7,664 bases of DNA from Oscillospiraceae bacterium (GCA_031260745.1 JAISKY010000173.1:1-7664); one strand, 5' to 3'; numbered from the stretch's first letter, positions 1 through 6,676 are shown. A program made the numbers and translations. Notes: a model not told the origin generated them from the letters alone.

Positions 1-57
1 AGCAGTTATATGTTCGACAGTATGAATATTATTGGATTCGGTACGCCGATGTATTAA
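1..57 (+). CDS. possible 3' end of an upstream gene (partial)
   Basis: Frame 1 is open from the window edge and reads SSYMFDSMNIIGFGTPMY before a TAA at 55-57, just upstream of the next promoter. Nothing identifies a family. Frame 3 is also open from the edge, to a TGA at 96-98, and would encode a 31-residue tail, but it would run across the -35 box and spacer of the promoter at 78-106. Frame 1 is preferred for that reason only. The fragment is too short to exclude that neither frame is coding. Confidence 0.3.
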   Translation, partial: SSYMFDSMNIIGFGTPMY

Positions 58-62
58 CCGCT

Positions 63-89
63 GATAAAATTTTTATCTTGAAATATTTC
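63..89. promoter_or_regulatory. AT-rich palindromes around the -35 box, candidate operator
   Basis: Two short dyads lie around the -35 element of the HTH/kinase promoter. GATAAAA (63-69) and TTTTATC (71-77) form a 7-bp inverted repeat with a 1-nt centre directly upstream of TTGAAA. GAAATATTTC (80-89) is a perfect 10-bp palindrome that overlaps the end of the -35 box and enters the spacer. The position suits binding by a dimeric repressor, possibly the HTH protein encoded downstream, but this is inference. Such AT-rich dyads also arise by chance. Confidence 0.3.
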
Positions 90-106
90 GAAAAATGATG
101 TATAAT
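78..106 (+). promoter_or_regulatory. sigma-A promoter of the HTH-kinase operon
   Basis: TTGAAA (78-83) and TATAAT (101-106) are separated by exactly 17 nt, one mismatch from the full sigma-A consensus. Transcription should start near 112-114. That leaves a short leader holding the small ORF at 138 and its ribosome binding site. No other promoter is apparent before the kinase gene, so this one probably serves the whole operon to the terminator at 2374-2420. Confidence 0.8.
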
Positions 107-137
107 AATTATCGTTTTCAGCTAGGGAGGTATTGTG

Positions 138-173
138 ATGAGTTTGAATTTTTGGAGCACCAAAGAAATTTAA
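138..173 (+). CDS. 11-residue leader ORF, with a chained 6-codon ORF after it
   Basis: This short ORF encodes MSLNFWSTKEI. AGGGAGG (124-130) lies 7 nt before its ATG, the best-placed Shine-Dalgarno sequence in the leader. Its TAA (171-173) overlaps a second ATG at 173-175 in the arrangement TAATG. That second ORF encodes MSGTAR and stops with TGA at 191-193. The stop falls inside GAGGTGA (187-193), the ribosome binding site of the HTH gene. The chain suggests translational coupling or leader-peptide control of the downstream operon. The codons show no run of one amino acid, so classical amino-acid attenuation is not indicated. No known family is recognised. Confidence 0.4.
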   Translation: MSLNFWSTKEI

Positions 174-198
174 TGAGCGGAACAGCGAGGTGACAATA

Positions 199-651
199 AT
201 GATGACGGACGATAGCATAAGCACCAGTGCCTTACTTCAAAGGCTTTTCAAGACGAGCAGCATCGCGCGCTTTATCAAGCATTACGGCGAGCAGATGAGC
301 CGCGTACCGTTCAACGCCTATATTAACCGTCTTTGCGCCGATAAGGATACCGTACCGGAGCGCGTTATCCTGAAGTCCGGAATTGAACGAACCTACGGTC
401 ATCAGCTTTTTAACGGGACGCGCAAGCCCTCCCGCGACAAAGTAATACAGCTTGCTTTAGGTTTTGAAATGGACTACAACGAGGTGCAAGACCTTTTGAA
501 GATAGCGCGTAAAAGCACACTTTATCCGAAAATTGAGCGTGACGCCGTAGTGATTTTTGCGTTAAAAAAAGGACTTAGCGTCGTTGAGGTACAGCTAACG
601 CTAAAGGAACTGGACTTGCCGCTTTTGGGGAAGGAAGATAAGTATGAGTGA
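199..651 (+). CDS. HTH-like (XRE-type) protein paired with a Ser/Thr kinase
   Basis: This is a cytoplasmic protein of about 150 residues. The central part, roughly residues 53-100 (PERVILKSGI, then HQLFNGTRKPSRDKV and IQLALGF), looks like a lambda-repressor/XRE helix-turn-helix. The GTRKPSRDKVIQLA stretch fits the recognition-helix region. A further helical segment ends in LKELDLPLLGKED. The start is set at ATG 199 because GAGGTGA (187-193) lies 5 nt upstream. ATG 202 is equally possible, while GTG 190 lies within the Shine-Dalgarno sequence and is unlikely. The 3' end overlaps the kinase gene by 8 nt (ATGAGTGA), so the two are translationally coupled. Comparable small HTH proteins next to membrane kinases occur in Clostridia. 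A role as kinase partner, substrate or operon regulator is inferred, and the DNA target is unknown. Confidence 0.7.
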   Translation: MMTDDSISTSALLQRLFKTSSIARFIKHYGEQMSRVPFNAYINRLCADKDTVPERVILKSGIERTYGHQLFNGTRKPSRDKVIQLALGFEMDYNEVQDLLKIARKSTLYPKIERDAVVIFALKKGLSVVEVQLTLKELDLPLLGKEDKYE

Positions 652-2347
652 ATCATTTACAGATGAATTTAGAAAAGACCGGCGTTCTGCTGAAAAGCTC
701 TCGTTGCCGGAGGAAGTGACGGCGCGGTTTGACGTTATGGAGCGTCTGTCGGGAAATGAGTACGGCGTAACCTTATTGCTTTCCGAAAAAGCCGGCGGCA
801 AACGATTTGTGCTGAAATGCTGTAAAAAATCGGAAACACCGGGAGAAACCAACGAACTGGAATTACTGCGCGGATTAAGTCATAAGGGACTGCCGAAATA
901 CGGGGCTGAAATTGAAAACGGGGATTCGCTCTGCATACTGTATGAATTCGCTGAAGGCGTTTCTCTGAGCCAATATATGGACGAGCGTGAGAAAATGGAC
1001 GAGGCGTTGTCCGTGAGCGTGGCGTTGGAACTTTGCGGCATACTGTCCTATCTGCACACCCGGCCGGCTCCGATTATTCACCGCGACATTAAGCCGTCAA
1101 ACATCATTATCAACCCTGTCAATAACAGCGTTACGCTGATTGACTTCGGAATATCACGCAGATATTCCAGAGATGCCGATACCGACACGGCTTATTTGGG
1201 TACGAAAAAATACGCGCCGCCGGAACAGTACGGATTCGCGCAGACAGATTGCCGGGCGGACATCTACGCGTTGGGCGTGGTTTTGTGTTTTATGCTGACA
1301 GGCGAACCGGACGGGACAATCACGGATAACGGCTTGAAACGTATTGCGGAGAAATGCACGGCCTTTTCCCCGGACGACCGCTATCAAAGCGCCGAAGCGC
1401 TGAAACGGGCGTTGCTGAAACACAAGAACCGCTCGTGGGAGAAAGCCGCTCTGGCAGTCGTATCCGCTGCCGTATTGTGCCTTGTGTTCGCCGCCGGATT
1501 ACTCGTCGGCAGGTACACTGGCTTTTTGATGTTATCGGTTTCGGAGGCGGGAGCAAACACCGAAGGCGCTTATGTGTTCAGCGACCCGCTTGTGGAAAAG
1601 GCTGTGCGAGTTTCGCTTGGAAAGGCAGAGGACGAAACGATTTACCCGGACGACCTGAAATCCGTTTTCGACCTGTATTTTGTCGGAGAAAACGTATTCG
1701 CCAATTATGACGAAGTAGAGGCTTTTGATGCTTCTTCCGCGCTATACGGAAAGCTTAAAGACATCAGCGACCTCGCATATATGGAGAATCTAAGTATCGT
1801 CCATATCTCCAAGCAGCCCATTGAGGATATTTCGCCGCTGGCGGCTTGTTCAAGACTTTCATCTGTACATTTTGGAGACTGTAATGCCTTGCAAGACATA
1901 TCTCCGCTGGCAAACTGTTCAGGGCTTGAGCAGGCACATTTGGTTTTCTGCAATATTTCAGACTTATCGCCGTTGGAGCAGCTGCCAATATTGAATAGAA
2001 TACACATAATTCACAATGTCAGCGCCGACCTTTCAAGCCTTGAAAGCGTGAAATCCTTACGTTTCTTGGTAATCGCGGCAACGCCGTTACGGAGTTTGCC
2101 GGAGCTTGGCAATATAGGCCAAGTGAACGATTTGGGGATTCACGAGACACAACTTGATAATCTGGACGGAATAGAAAACTTTACCGCACTGTCTGTGCTG
2201 GACTTGGCAAACTCCCCGGCTATTCGGGATTTTTCGGCGTTAGACAGATTGCCCGGCTTGCGGGAACTAAAGATAAGCCCCGATATGGAGCGAGATGTGC
2301 GTGCAACTGTTACCCGCAAGGACATTCAGGTTACGATTGGTAACTGA
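644..2347 (+). CDS. membrane Ser/Thr protein kinase with extracellular LRR domain
   Basis: This 567-residue Hanks-type kinase has the ATP-anchoring lysine at K58 (FVLKCC), the helix-C glutamate at E71, the catalytic loop HRDIKPSN at 146-153 with D148 and N153, and DFG at 167-169. The activation segment runs from GTKKY to APPEQ (191-195), followed by subdomain IX D206 and subdomain XI R246. The glycine-rich loop is degenerate (around SGNEYG, 36-41). One hydrophobic segment (about 268-290) follows the kinase. Residues 311-350 resemble the cap preceding internalin-type repeats (FSDPLVEKAVRVSLGK), and 370-545 form leucine-rich repeats of about 22 residues with recurring DISPL. By topology the kinase is inside and the LRR sensor outside, although no PASTA repeats are present. 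AAGGAAG (631-637) precedes the ATG, which overlaps the HTH gene. The ligand and substrates are unknown. Catalytic residues are intact, so activity is likely. Confidence 0.88.
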   Translation: MSESFTDEFRKDRRSAEKLSLPEEVTARFDVMERLSGNEYGVTLLLSEKAGGKRFVLKCCKKSETPGETNELELLRGLSHKGLPKYGAEIENGDSLCILYEFAEGVSLSQYMDEREKMDEALSVSVALELCGILSYLHTRPAPIIHRDIKPSNIIINPVNNSVTLIDFGISRRYSRDADTDTAYLGTKKYAPPEQYGFAQTDCRADIYALGVVLCFMLTGEPDGTITDNGLKRIAEKCTAFSPDDRYQSAEALKRALLKHKNRSWEKAALAVVSAAVLCLVFAAGLLVGRYTGFLMLSVSEAGANTEGAYVFSDPLVEKAVRVSLGKAEDETIYPDDLKSVFDLYFVGENVFANYDEVEAFDASSALYGKLKDISDLAYMENLSIVHISKQPIEDISPLAACSRLSSVHFGDCNALQDISPLANCSGLEQAHLVFCNISDLSPLEQLPILNRIHIIHNVSADLSSLESVKSLRFLVIAATPLRSLPELGNIGQVNDLGIHETQLDNLDGIENFTALSVLDLANSPAIRDFSALDRLPGLRELKISPDMERDVRATVTRKDIQVTIGN

Positions 2348-2373
2348 TTCTCCGCTTCCAAAATAATTATCAT

Positions 2374-2420
2374 AAAAAGACCAAATGAGTGCAACCGGCA
2401 CACCTTTTGGTCTTTTTTTT
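2374..2420 (+). terminator. intrinsic terminator of the HTH-kinase operon
   Basis: AAAAAGACCAAA (2374-2385) pairs with TTTGGTCTTTTT (2406-2417), and the T-run continues to 2420. Inside the loop GTGC (2389-2392) and GCAC (2398-2401) form an inner stem, so the hairpin is long but interrupted. The element starts 27 nt after the kinase stop and insulates the operon from the glycoside hydrolase gene. Confidence 0.85.
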
Positions 2421-2494
2421 GTGATAAAATTAAGCCGAAAACCGGCAGACGGTGAACGTCATACCGCAAACTATGAATTATTAGGAGGTTTCAC

Positions 2495-5278
2495 ATGAAA
2501 AACCAAATTCACAAGCAACTTAGCAGGAAACGGATTCCTGCGCTCGCGCTGGCGCTGATAATGTGCCTGTCGCTCGTTCCCGCGACCGTGCTAGCTTCGA
2601 CCACATCTGACGTAATACGCGACATTACAGCGGCTGAATTGGTTGCCGAGATGGGTATGCTGAACACAAACCACGCACGGGCGTTAGACAGGATAGATTA
2701 TGACAATGGGATTGGCTATGCCGCCGACCCAAACCCCAACGACCAATACAGCAAGGTTCAGTGGATAACACTTTGGACAGACAGCGTTACCGCTTCTGTC
2801 CCTGCGGAGTTTTCAGGGCTTAACAGATTTAGCGATAAGCGCGGACAGTTGAATGGCTTTGGTGAGTTTTATACTTTGGAGAAATTCACGCAAATAATAA
2901 AGGAATTTAAGAACGTGGGCTACAAAGCGGTGCGTCTGCCTGTGTCATGGACGTATTGGACGAACAGTACCACACATGAAATCGACAAAGAATGGATGGA
3001 CTTGGTTGAAACCTGCGTAAAAATCATTTTAGACAACGGCTTGTACTGCATGATAAATGCCCATGAGGATTATATGGGGCGGTCTTGGGTTGGAGACCAT
3101 TGGGCTGACGATTGGATGCTAGCGCAATATAAGGACTATGTGAATACGCGCTATGTCGCTATATGGAAACAGGTGTCCGAGCGTTTCCGTGACTACGGTG
3201 ACCATCTGCTTTTTGAGTCGTTCAATGAGCCTTCTGACAGAAAAAGAGATTATCTTCCTTACGACCAAATTGTTAAAAACGGAATCGCAAGGGTAAATGA
3301 GATGCAGGCCCTGTTTGTAAAAACTGTGCGGGAATCCGGCGGAAACAACGCGAAACGGTTTTTGTCGCTGACCCATTTCATGTCGATAGCAGACCATATA
3401 GGTCTGAATATGCTGGATACGATAGACTTGCCGAAAGATAAAAATATCATCATACAAACGCATTATTATTTCCATAGCGATGATGGAAGCGCCGTAAGGT
3501 CATGGAACATAAACAATGCGTACGACAGGGCGTCAATTGACAAGAATTTTACGCTGATTAAGCAGTTCATGGGCAAGACCGGCGTACCCGTCATATTGGG
3601 CGAATTTGCAAACACGGAATGGCTTTCTACCCGCGACAGGATCGATCAGGCCACATATATTCTTGAAAAGGCAAAAGAATTAGGTGTCCCTGTTTTTTGG
3701 TGGGAGGCTACAATGGACACAGATTGGGACAAGACGGGTTATGACGGCGCGTTTAGTTTGTATAACCGTAATAAAATGGCATGGGAACACCCGGATATTC
3801 TCAATGCGATGATGGCGGTTGTTAAAAATCCGTGGGACGGTGCTTCGGATTGGGCAGCGGACGGCGTTAAGAGCGCGATTTCACTAGGCCTTGCCACGCA
3901 AGCTTTGAACCAAAACTATCAGTCAAACACCACTCGTTTGGAGTTTTGCGCGGCGGCTGTAAATTTTTTGGAGAAATACTACAACAAGACCATTGACGCG
4001 ATTTTGTCAGAACGCGGGCTTACCCGCTTAATGTTCAGCGACACATCAGACCTCAATATCGGCGCGGCGGCGGCGCTTGGGATTACAAGCGGCACCGACC
4101 CCGCCGCAAATACATTCACGCCTGACAGGGCGCTGAACCGTGAAGAGGCGGCAACTATGCTCCAACGAGTGATGAATGTCGTGGGAGCAGACACGCCGCC
4201 GCCTATGGGCGTTTTATGGACGGACGCGAACGATATTTCAAGCTGGGCGCAATCCGCCGCAGATGTGATGTACTCGGCGAAGATAATGGGCGGCACAAGT
4301 ACGACCGAACTTGTATTCAGTCCGAAAGCTCCATATACGCATGAGCAAAGCATAATGACGCTCAATAACCTGTGGCGTTATTTGGAAACCGTCAAAGCCG
4401 CTTTGCCAACCACAGCACCGTCAGGCAGCGTCAAAGAGCCGGAAGCGCAGTCAGAAATCGCGGCGTTCAAAGGAACGGCGAAAGAAGTCGCGCCAAGCGC
4501 AGAAGCGAAAGAGATTATTTCAAACGCCGACAAAGCAATCACTTATAAACGCTTGTCTGTAAACGGGATAGAGATAATCTCCGCATATCGTGACGACGGA
4601 AAAAAGAAACCGCTGATTTTTATAATGCACGGCGGCGGCGGACGTAAAGAACTGATGTTTGGTGATATAGACCGCTATGCTCACGAAGGCTTCTATGCCG
4701 TCGCGCTTGATGTCGCCGGTTGCGGCGACAGTAACGTCGGTCCGATTATGGCATACAAAGCGTTTGAGACGACGGTCGGATATATTGATACTCTGATTGA
4801 GTACGCCAATACTCTCCCAAATGCCGACGCAGGTAACTTTGCCGTGGGCGGCGGTTCAATGGGCGGCAGTATTTCTTTCTGCTATGCCGCCTATGGGAAA
4901 TACAAGCCAAAAGTCATATTGCCGGACGCAGGAACGCCCGACCTATTACTCAACTCAGCGGGACCTATGTTTGACTGCTTCGACCACGGTAAGGCCGGAC
5001 AGCCAATGACAATGACGGAGGCTGAGGTTAAAGCCTTTGCAAAGGAATATTCGCCTATAAACCGGTTGGAACGCTTCGAGGGCATAGCAATCTACGCAAA
5101 AAACGGCGCTGTTGATGAAATCACCCCGCCGACAGGCTGTAAAAACCTCGAAAGCGAGTTGAAAAAACTCGGCTACAAGAATATCACGTTTGTTTACTAC
5201 GAGGAACTTGGTCACGAAGCCTTTCCCGACGATGGCGGGGCACAAATGAGATTCTTGAAACAACATATAGGGCTGTAA
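2495..5278 (+). CDS. secreted GH5 glycosidase - SLH x3 - alpha/beta-hydrolase esterase
   Basis: This is a 927-residue exported multidomain enzyme. Residues 1-35 are a signal peptide (KRK-type basic start, ALALALIMCLSLV core, likely cut after VLA). Residues 45-445 are a GH5 cellulase-like domain: RLPVSW (147-152), NAHED (188-192, H190), acid/base E245 in FNEP, H323/Y324, nucleophile E370 in ILGEF, and FWWEA (401-405). The usual N-terminal WNLGN signature is degenerate (LNTNHARALD). Three S-layer-homology repeats follow at about 452-500, 513-563 and 575-632, with TRLEF, NREEA and THEQS in place of TRAE. Residues 685-927 are a serine hydrolase: HGGGG oxyanion loop (712-716), GGSMGG with S788, D874 and H907. 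It probably cleaves a beta-1,4-glucan-type backbone and removes an ester group from plant polysaccharide at the cell wall. AGGAGG (2483-2488) lies 6 nt before the ATG. No convincing promoter is visible in 2421-2480. The substrate is inferred. Confidence 0.9.
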   Translation: MKNQIHKQLSRKRIPALALALIMCLSLVPATVLASTTSDVIRDITAAELVAEMGMLNTNHARALDRIDYDNGIGYAADPNPNDQYSKVQWITLWTDSVTASVPAEFSGLNRFSDKRGQLNGFGEFYTLEKFTQIIKEFKNVGYKAVRLPVSWTYWTNSTTHEIDKEWMDLVETCVKIILDNGLYCMINAHEDYMGRSWVGDHWADDWMLAQYKDYVNTRYVAIWKQVSERFRDYGDHLLFESFNEPSDRKRDYLPYDQIVKNGIARVNEMQALFVKTVRESGGNNAKRFLSLTHFMSIADHIGLNMLDTIDLPKDKNIIIQTHYYFHSDDGSAVRSWNINNAYDRASIDKNFTLIKQFMGKTGVPVILGEFANTEWLSTRDRIDQATYILEKAKELGVPVFWWEATMDTDWDKTGYDGAFSLYNRNKMAWEHPDILNAMMAVVKNPWDGASDWAADGVKSAISLGLATQALNQNYQSNTTRLEFCAAAVNFLEKYYNKTIDAILSERGLTRLMFSDTSDLNIGAAAALGITSGTDPAANTFTPDRALNREEAATMLQRVMNVVGADTPPPMGVLWTDANDISSWAQSAADVMYSAKIMGGTSTTELVFSPKAPYTHEQSIMTLNNLWRYLETVKAALPTTAPSGSVKEPEAQSEIAAFKGTAKEVAPSAEAKEIISNADKAITYKRLSVNGIEIISAYRDDGKKKPLIFIMHGGGGRKELMFGDIDRYAHEGFYAVALDVAGCGDSNVGPIMAYKAFETTVGYIDTLIEYANTLPNADAGNFAVGGGSMGGSISFCYAAYGKYKPKVILPDAGTPDLLLNSAGPMFDCFDHGKAGQPMTMTEAEVKAFAKEYSPINRLERFEGIAIYAKNGAVDEITPPTGCKNLESELKKLGYKNITFVYYEELGHEAFPDDGGAQMRFLKQHIGL

Positions 5279-5285
5279 TTATAAA

Positions 5286-5321
5286 CGGGACACAGATTGA
5301 TTATTCTGTGTCCCGCTTTTT
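5286..5321 (+). terminator. strong intrinsic terminator after the glycosidase gene
   Basis: An 11-bp perfect stem, CGGGACACAGA (5286-5296) with TCTGTGTCCCG (5305-5315), has an 8-nt loop and is followed by C and five T. It begins 8 nt after the glycosidase stop. Read on the minus strand the hairpin is followed by TTTATAATT, so it may also weakly end transcription of the converging minus-strand gene. Confidence 0.92.
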
Positions 5322-5423
5322 CACAAAGCCTTTATTCCGCAACAGGAAGTAATTCAGGCTATTAGGACGCAGAAAATAACATCTGTGATTTATTAAGGAC
5401 GAAGCAAGTACGATGAGGTTTTT

Positions 5424-5666
5424 TCACGTCCTCAGCCACAGCTCGAACTCGTCTAATGTGATTTCGCCGGATTCTACTAGTTCGCGGCGGTCGCGGGCTT
5501 GCCCCGCCCAGTTCCGGAACTCGTCGCGAGTAATCTTTCCGGTGCGAATCCGCGAAAAACGGGTTTTGTACGCTTTGTTGTAGGCGAGCATAGCGGGACT
5601 GGCGGCGACTCGCTCCCGCCATTTGACCAGCGAACCTATCTCGTGACAGGTCTTGCCGTAGCCTTT
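5424..5666 (-). pseudogene. C-terminal part of the DUF6076-like gene beyond an in-frame stop
   Basis: Reading straight on in the same frame after the TAA at 5667-5669 gives 80 further codons to a TGA at 5424-5426. They begin KGYGKTCHEIGS, pass WRERVAASPAMLAYNKAYK and end in DEFELWLRT. This is the expected tail of the family: the last zinc-ribbon cysteine (C251 of the joined protein), then a basic helical segment. The frame is unchanged across the stop, so a substitution rather than an indel is the simplest cause. The tail has no start codon or ribosome binding site of its own at its beginning. Unless the stop is read through it is not translated. Confidence 0.7.
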
Positions 5667-6398
5667 TTACAGGCGGTTGCAGAACTCCGTGTTGCCGTGA
5701 GCAATCGTGGGAAAATACTCGCCGCAATTCTTACAGACCTTGAATTTTATTTCTCTGCGAATAATCTCGCGGAGCGTGTAGTCTACTATGTCAAGCATAT
5801 CCGCCGGGTATAGGACTTCAACCATTTCGGAATCGCCAATACGCTCGAACCCGGTGGTTATTTGTCGGAACTCAAACGGATTGCCATCGCTCCGGAGTGT
5901 TTTGTCGTACAAATCCGTGACGTTGTACTGCTCCGCCTGCTCACGGATAGCAGTAGTGTCGAGCGCGTTTTTGAACATATACTTTATCTGGTCCTGAGCC
6001 GTATTTATGTTCATCGGAATATGCGTAATATCTTTGTACCGCAGTTCCTCGCGAATATCACCGGCTAGAGTTCCCGCCGCGAAACTGTTGAGCTTTTCGT
6101 GCCATTGCAGACGCAGGAACTCGAAGTAGACGTGTGTTCCGGAGAGCTTGTCAAAACTGAACAGCAGAGATTTAACGCTTGCGTTCGGGTCTTTGTAGAG
6201 ACCTTGAAGTCCCTCGCTAATCTCGGTGCAAATGTCGAAGTAATCGTTCATATCCAAATCAAGGAAATCCAAAAGGCTTTGAGTGAAATCAAGGTCTTTT
6301 TTAATCGGCTGATAACGGTAATTGAAAAGGCTGGTGTTGTCCTCCCAGTAGAAAAATTCGCGTACTCCGTTGGTGTAAAATTTGAAATTGAAGTTCAT
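5667..6398 (-). CDS. DUF6076-like zinc-ribbon protein, truncated by a stop
   Basis: This is a 243-residue cytoplasmic protein without signal or membrane segment, starting MNFNFKFYTNGVREFF. The first 200 residues are an acidic alpha-helical domain. The end (CKNC, C222 and C225, then NTEFC, C240) is three quarters of a zinc ribbon. The fourth cysteine lies beyond the in-frame TAA at 5667-5669. The layout of helical domain, CxxCG.YF, NTEYC and then a TC..G tail matches my memory of DUF6076 proteins, which are common near mobile elements of gut Clostridia. The function of that family is unknown to me. GAGGG (6405-6409, minus strand) lies 6 nt before the ATG, and the perfect minus promoter at 6439-6467 gives a leader of about 34 nt. 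The truncated product would probably not bind zinc normally. Confidence 0.6.
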   Translation of the reverse strand: MNFNFKFYTNGVREFFYWEDNTSLFNYRYQPIKKDLDFTQSLLDFLDLDMNDYFDICTEISEGLQGLYKDPNASVKSLLFSFDKLSGTHVYFEFLRLQWHEKLNSFAAGTLAGDIREELRYKDITHIPMNINTAQDQIKYMFKNALDTTAIREQAEQYNVTDLYDKTLRSDGNPFEFRQITTGFERIGDSEMVEVLYPADMLDIVDYTLREIIRREIKFKVCKNCGEYFPTIAHGNTEFCNRL

Positions 6399-6438
6399 AA
6401 TAAGCCCTCGATTCAGATAAAAGAAATAATTCTAATTT

Positions 6439-6467
6439 ATTATAACACACTCTTGACAAAATGTCAA
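6439..6467 (-). promoter_or_regulatory. consensus sigma-A promoter for the DUF6076-like gene
   Basis: On the minus strand TTGACA (6467-6462) and TATAAT (6444-6439) are both perfect, with a 17-nt spacer. Transcription should begin near 6432, giving a leader of about 34 nt that contains the GAGGG ribosome binding site and ends at the ATG at 6398. Confidence 0.85.
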
Positions 6468-6481
6468 GAGTGTGTTATAAT
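6453..6481 (+). promoter_or_regulatory. consensus sigma-A promoter towards the mobilization genes
   Basis: TTGACA (6453-6458) and TATAAT (6476-6481) are both perfect, with a 17-nt spacer. Its -35 box is only 3 nt from that of the minus promoter. Transcription should start near 6487-6489 and cross a long non-coding leader before mobC. Confidence 0.85.
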
Positions 6482-6605
6482 ATAAGAATCAGATAAATAG
6501 AATTACAATAAAAGCATTATCTCGTTGTTGAATCTATTCTGAACGAAGATGTTTCCTACAGGACAAATCTTACATAGAACGGTCTGAGGAAACGACGGGA
6601 GAATA

Positions 6606-6622
6606 CTACCCCGGTGGGGTAG
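6606..6622 (+). repeat. 7-bp hairpin with GGT loop
   Basis: CTACCCC (6606-6612) and GGGGTAG (6616-6622) are perfect complements around GGT. No T-run follows, so it is not a terminator. It stands immediately before the larger hairpin at 6624-6676. Confidence 0.7.
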
Positions 6623-6623
6623 G

Positions 6624-6676
6624 CAAGCATATTGTTTGTATATACGCCGCTTTCGCGGCGCAATACAAACAGCTTG
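6624..6676 (+). repeat. composite long hairpin in the mob leader
   Basis: There are three nested stems. CAAGC (6624-6628) pairs with GCTTG (6672-6676), TGTTTGTAT (6633-6641) with ATACAAACA (6663-6671), and CGCCGC (6645-6650) with GCGGCG (6655-6660), which closes a TTTC loop. Small internal loops separate the stems. About 20 base pairs in all make this the most stable structure in the leader. It is a candidate relaxosome recognition site or a structured mRNA element. Confidence 0.75.

Larger units (their letters stand above)
6438..6482. repeat. perfect 21-bp inverted repeat with 3-nt centre
   Basis: Positions 6438-6458 are the exact reverse complement of 6462-6482, with AAA (6459-6461) between. 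An outer ATTCT (6429-6433) and AGAAT (6485-6489) extend the symmetry after a short offset. The arms contain both a -35 and a -10 consensus, so each strand reads as a complete promoter. The repeat could also extrude as a cruciform or serve as a dyad operator. It is not an ordinary terminator: no T-run follows on either side and no gene ends there. Confidence 0.95.

Noticed and set aside
1154..1556. Long antisense open frames within the kinase gene.
   Set aside because: They overlap clear kinase motifs, have Arg/Ser-rich shadow compositions and lack ribosome binding sites.
2421..2480. Promoter for the glycosidase gene, for example TAAAAT at 2425-2430 or TATGAA at 2472-2477 as -10.
   Set aside because: Neither has an acceptable -35 at 16-18 nt. 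A promoter must exist or readthrough occurs, but I cannot support a position.
5424..5669. Alternative genetic code (TAA as sense) to explain the internal stop.
   Set aside because: TAA ends the glycosidase gene just before a terminator, so TAA works as a stop in this genome.
5667..5669. Frameshift in the A-run near the internal stop as the cause of the truncation.
   Set aside because: Reading frame and family-like residues are the same on both sides of the TAA, so no net indel is present.
5362..5727. A 121-codon minus-strand open frame overlapping the DUF6076-like tail.
   Set aside because: It is Arg/Ser-rich and is a shadow frame. The real coding sense is the frame shared with 5667-6398, which continues in register after the TAA.
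6469..6479. AGTGTGTTATA in the palindrome resembles the nick region I recall for pMV158-type (MOB_V) oriT.
   Set aside because: The relaxase downstream has the MOB_P histidine motif, not MOB_V. The match is fully accounted for by the -10 box and spacer symmetry and is short enough to be chance.
6438..6482. The palindrome as a bidirectional transcription terminator.
   Set aside because: No T-run follows either arm and no gene ends beside it. Both flanking genes point away from it, and the consensus promoter boxes explain the sequence better.
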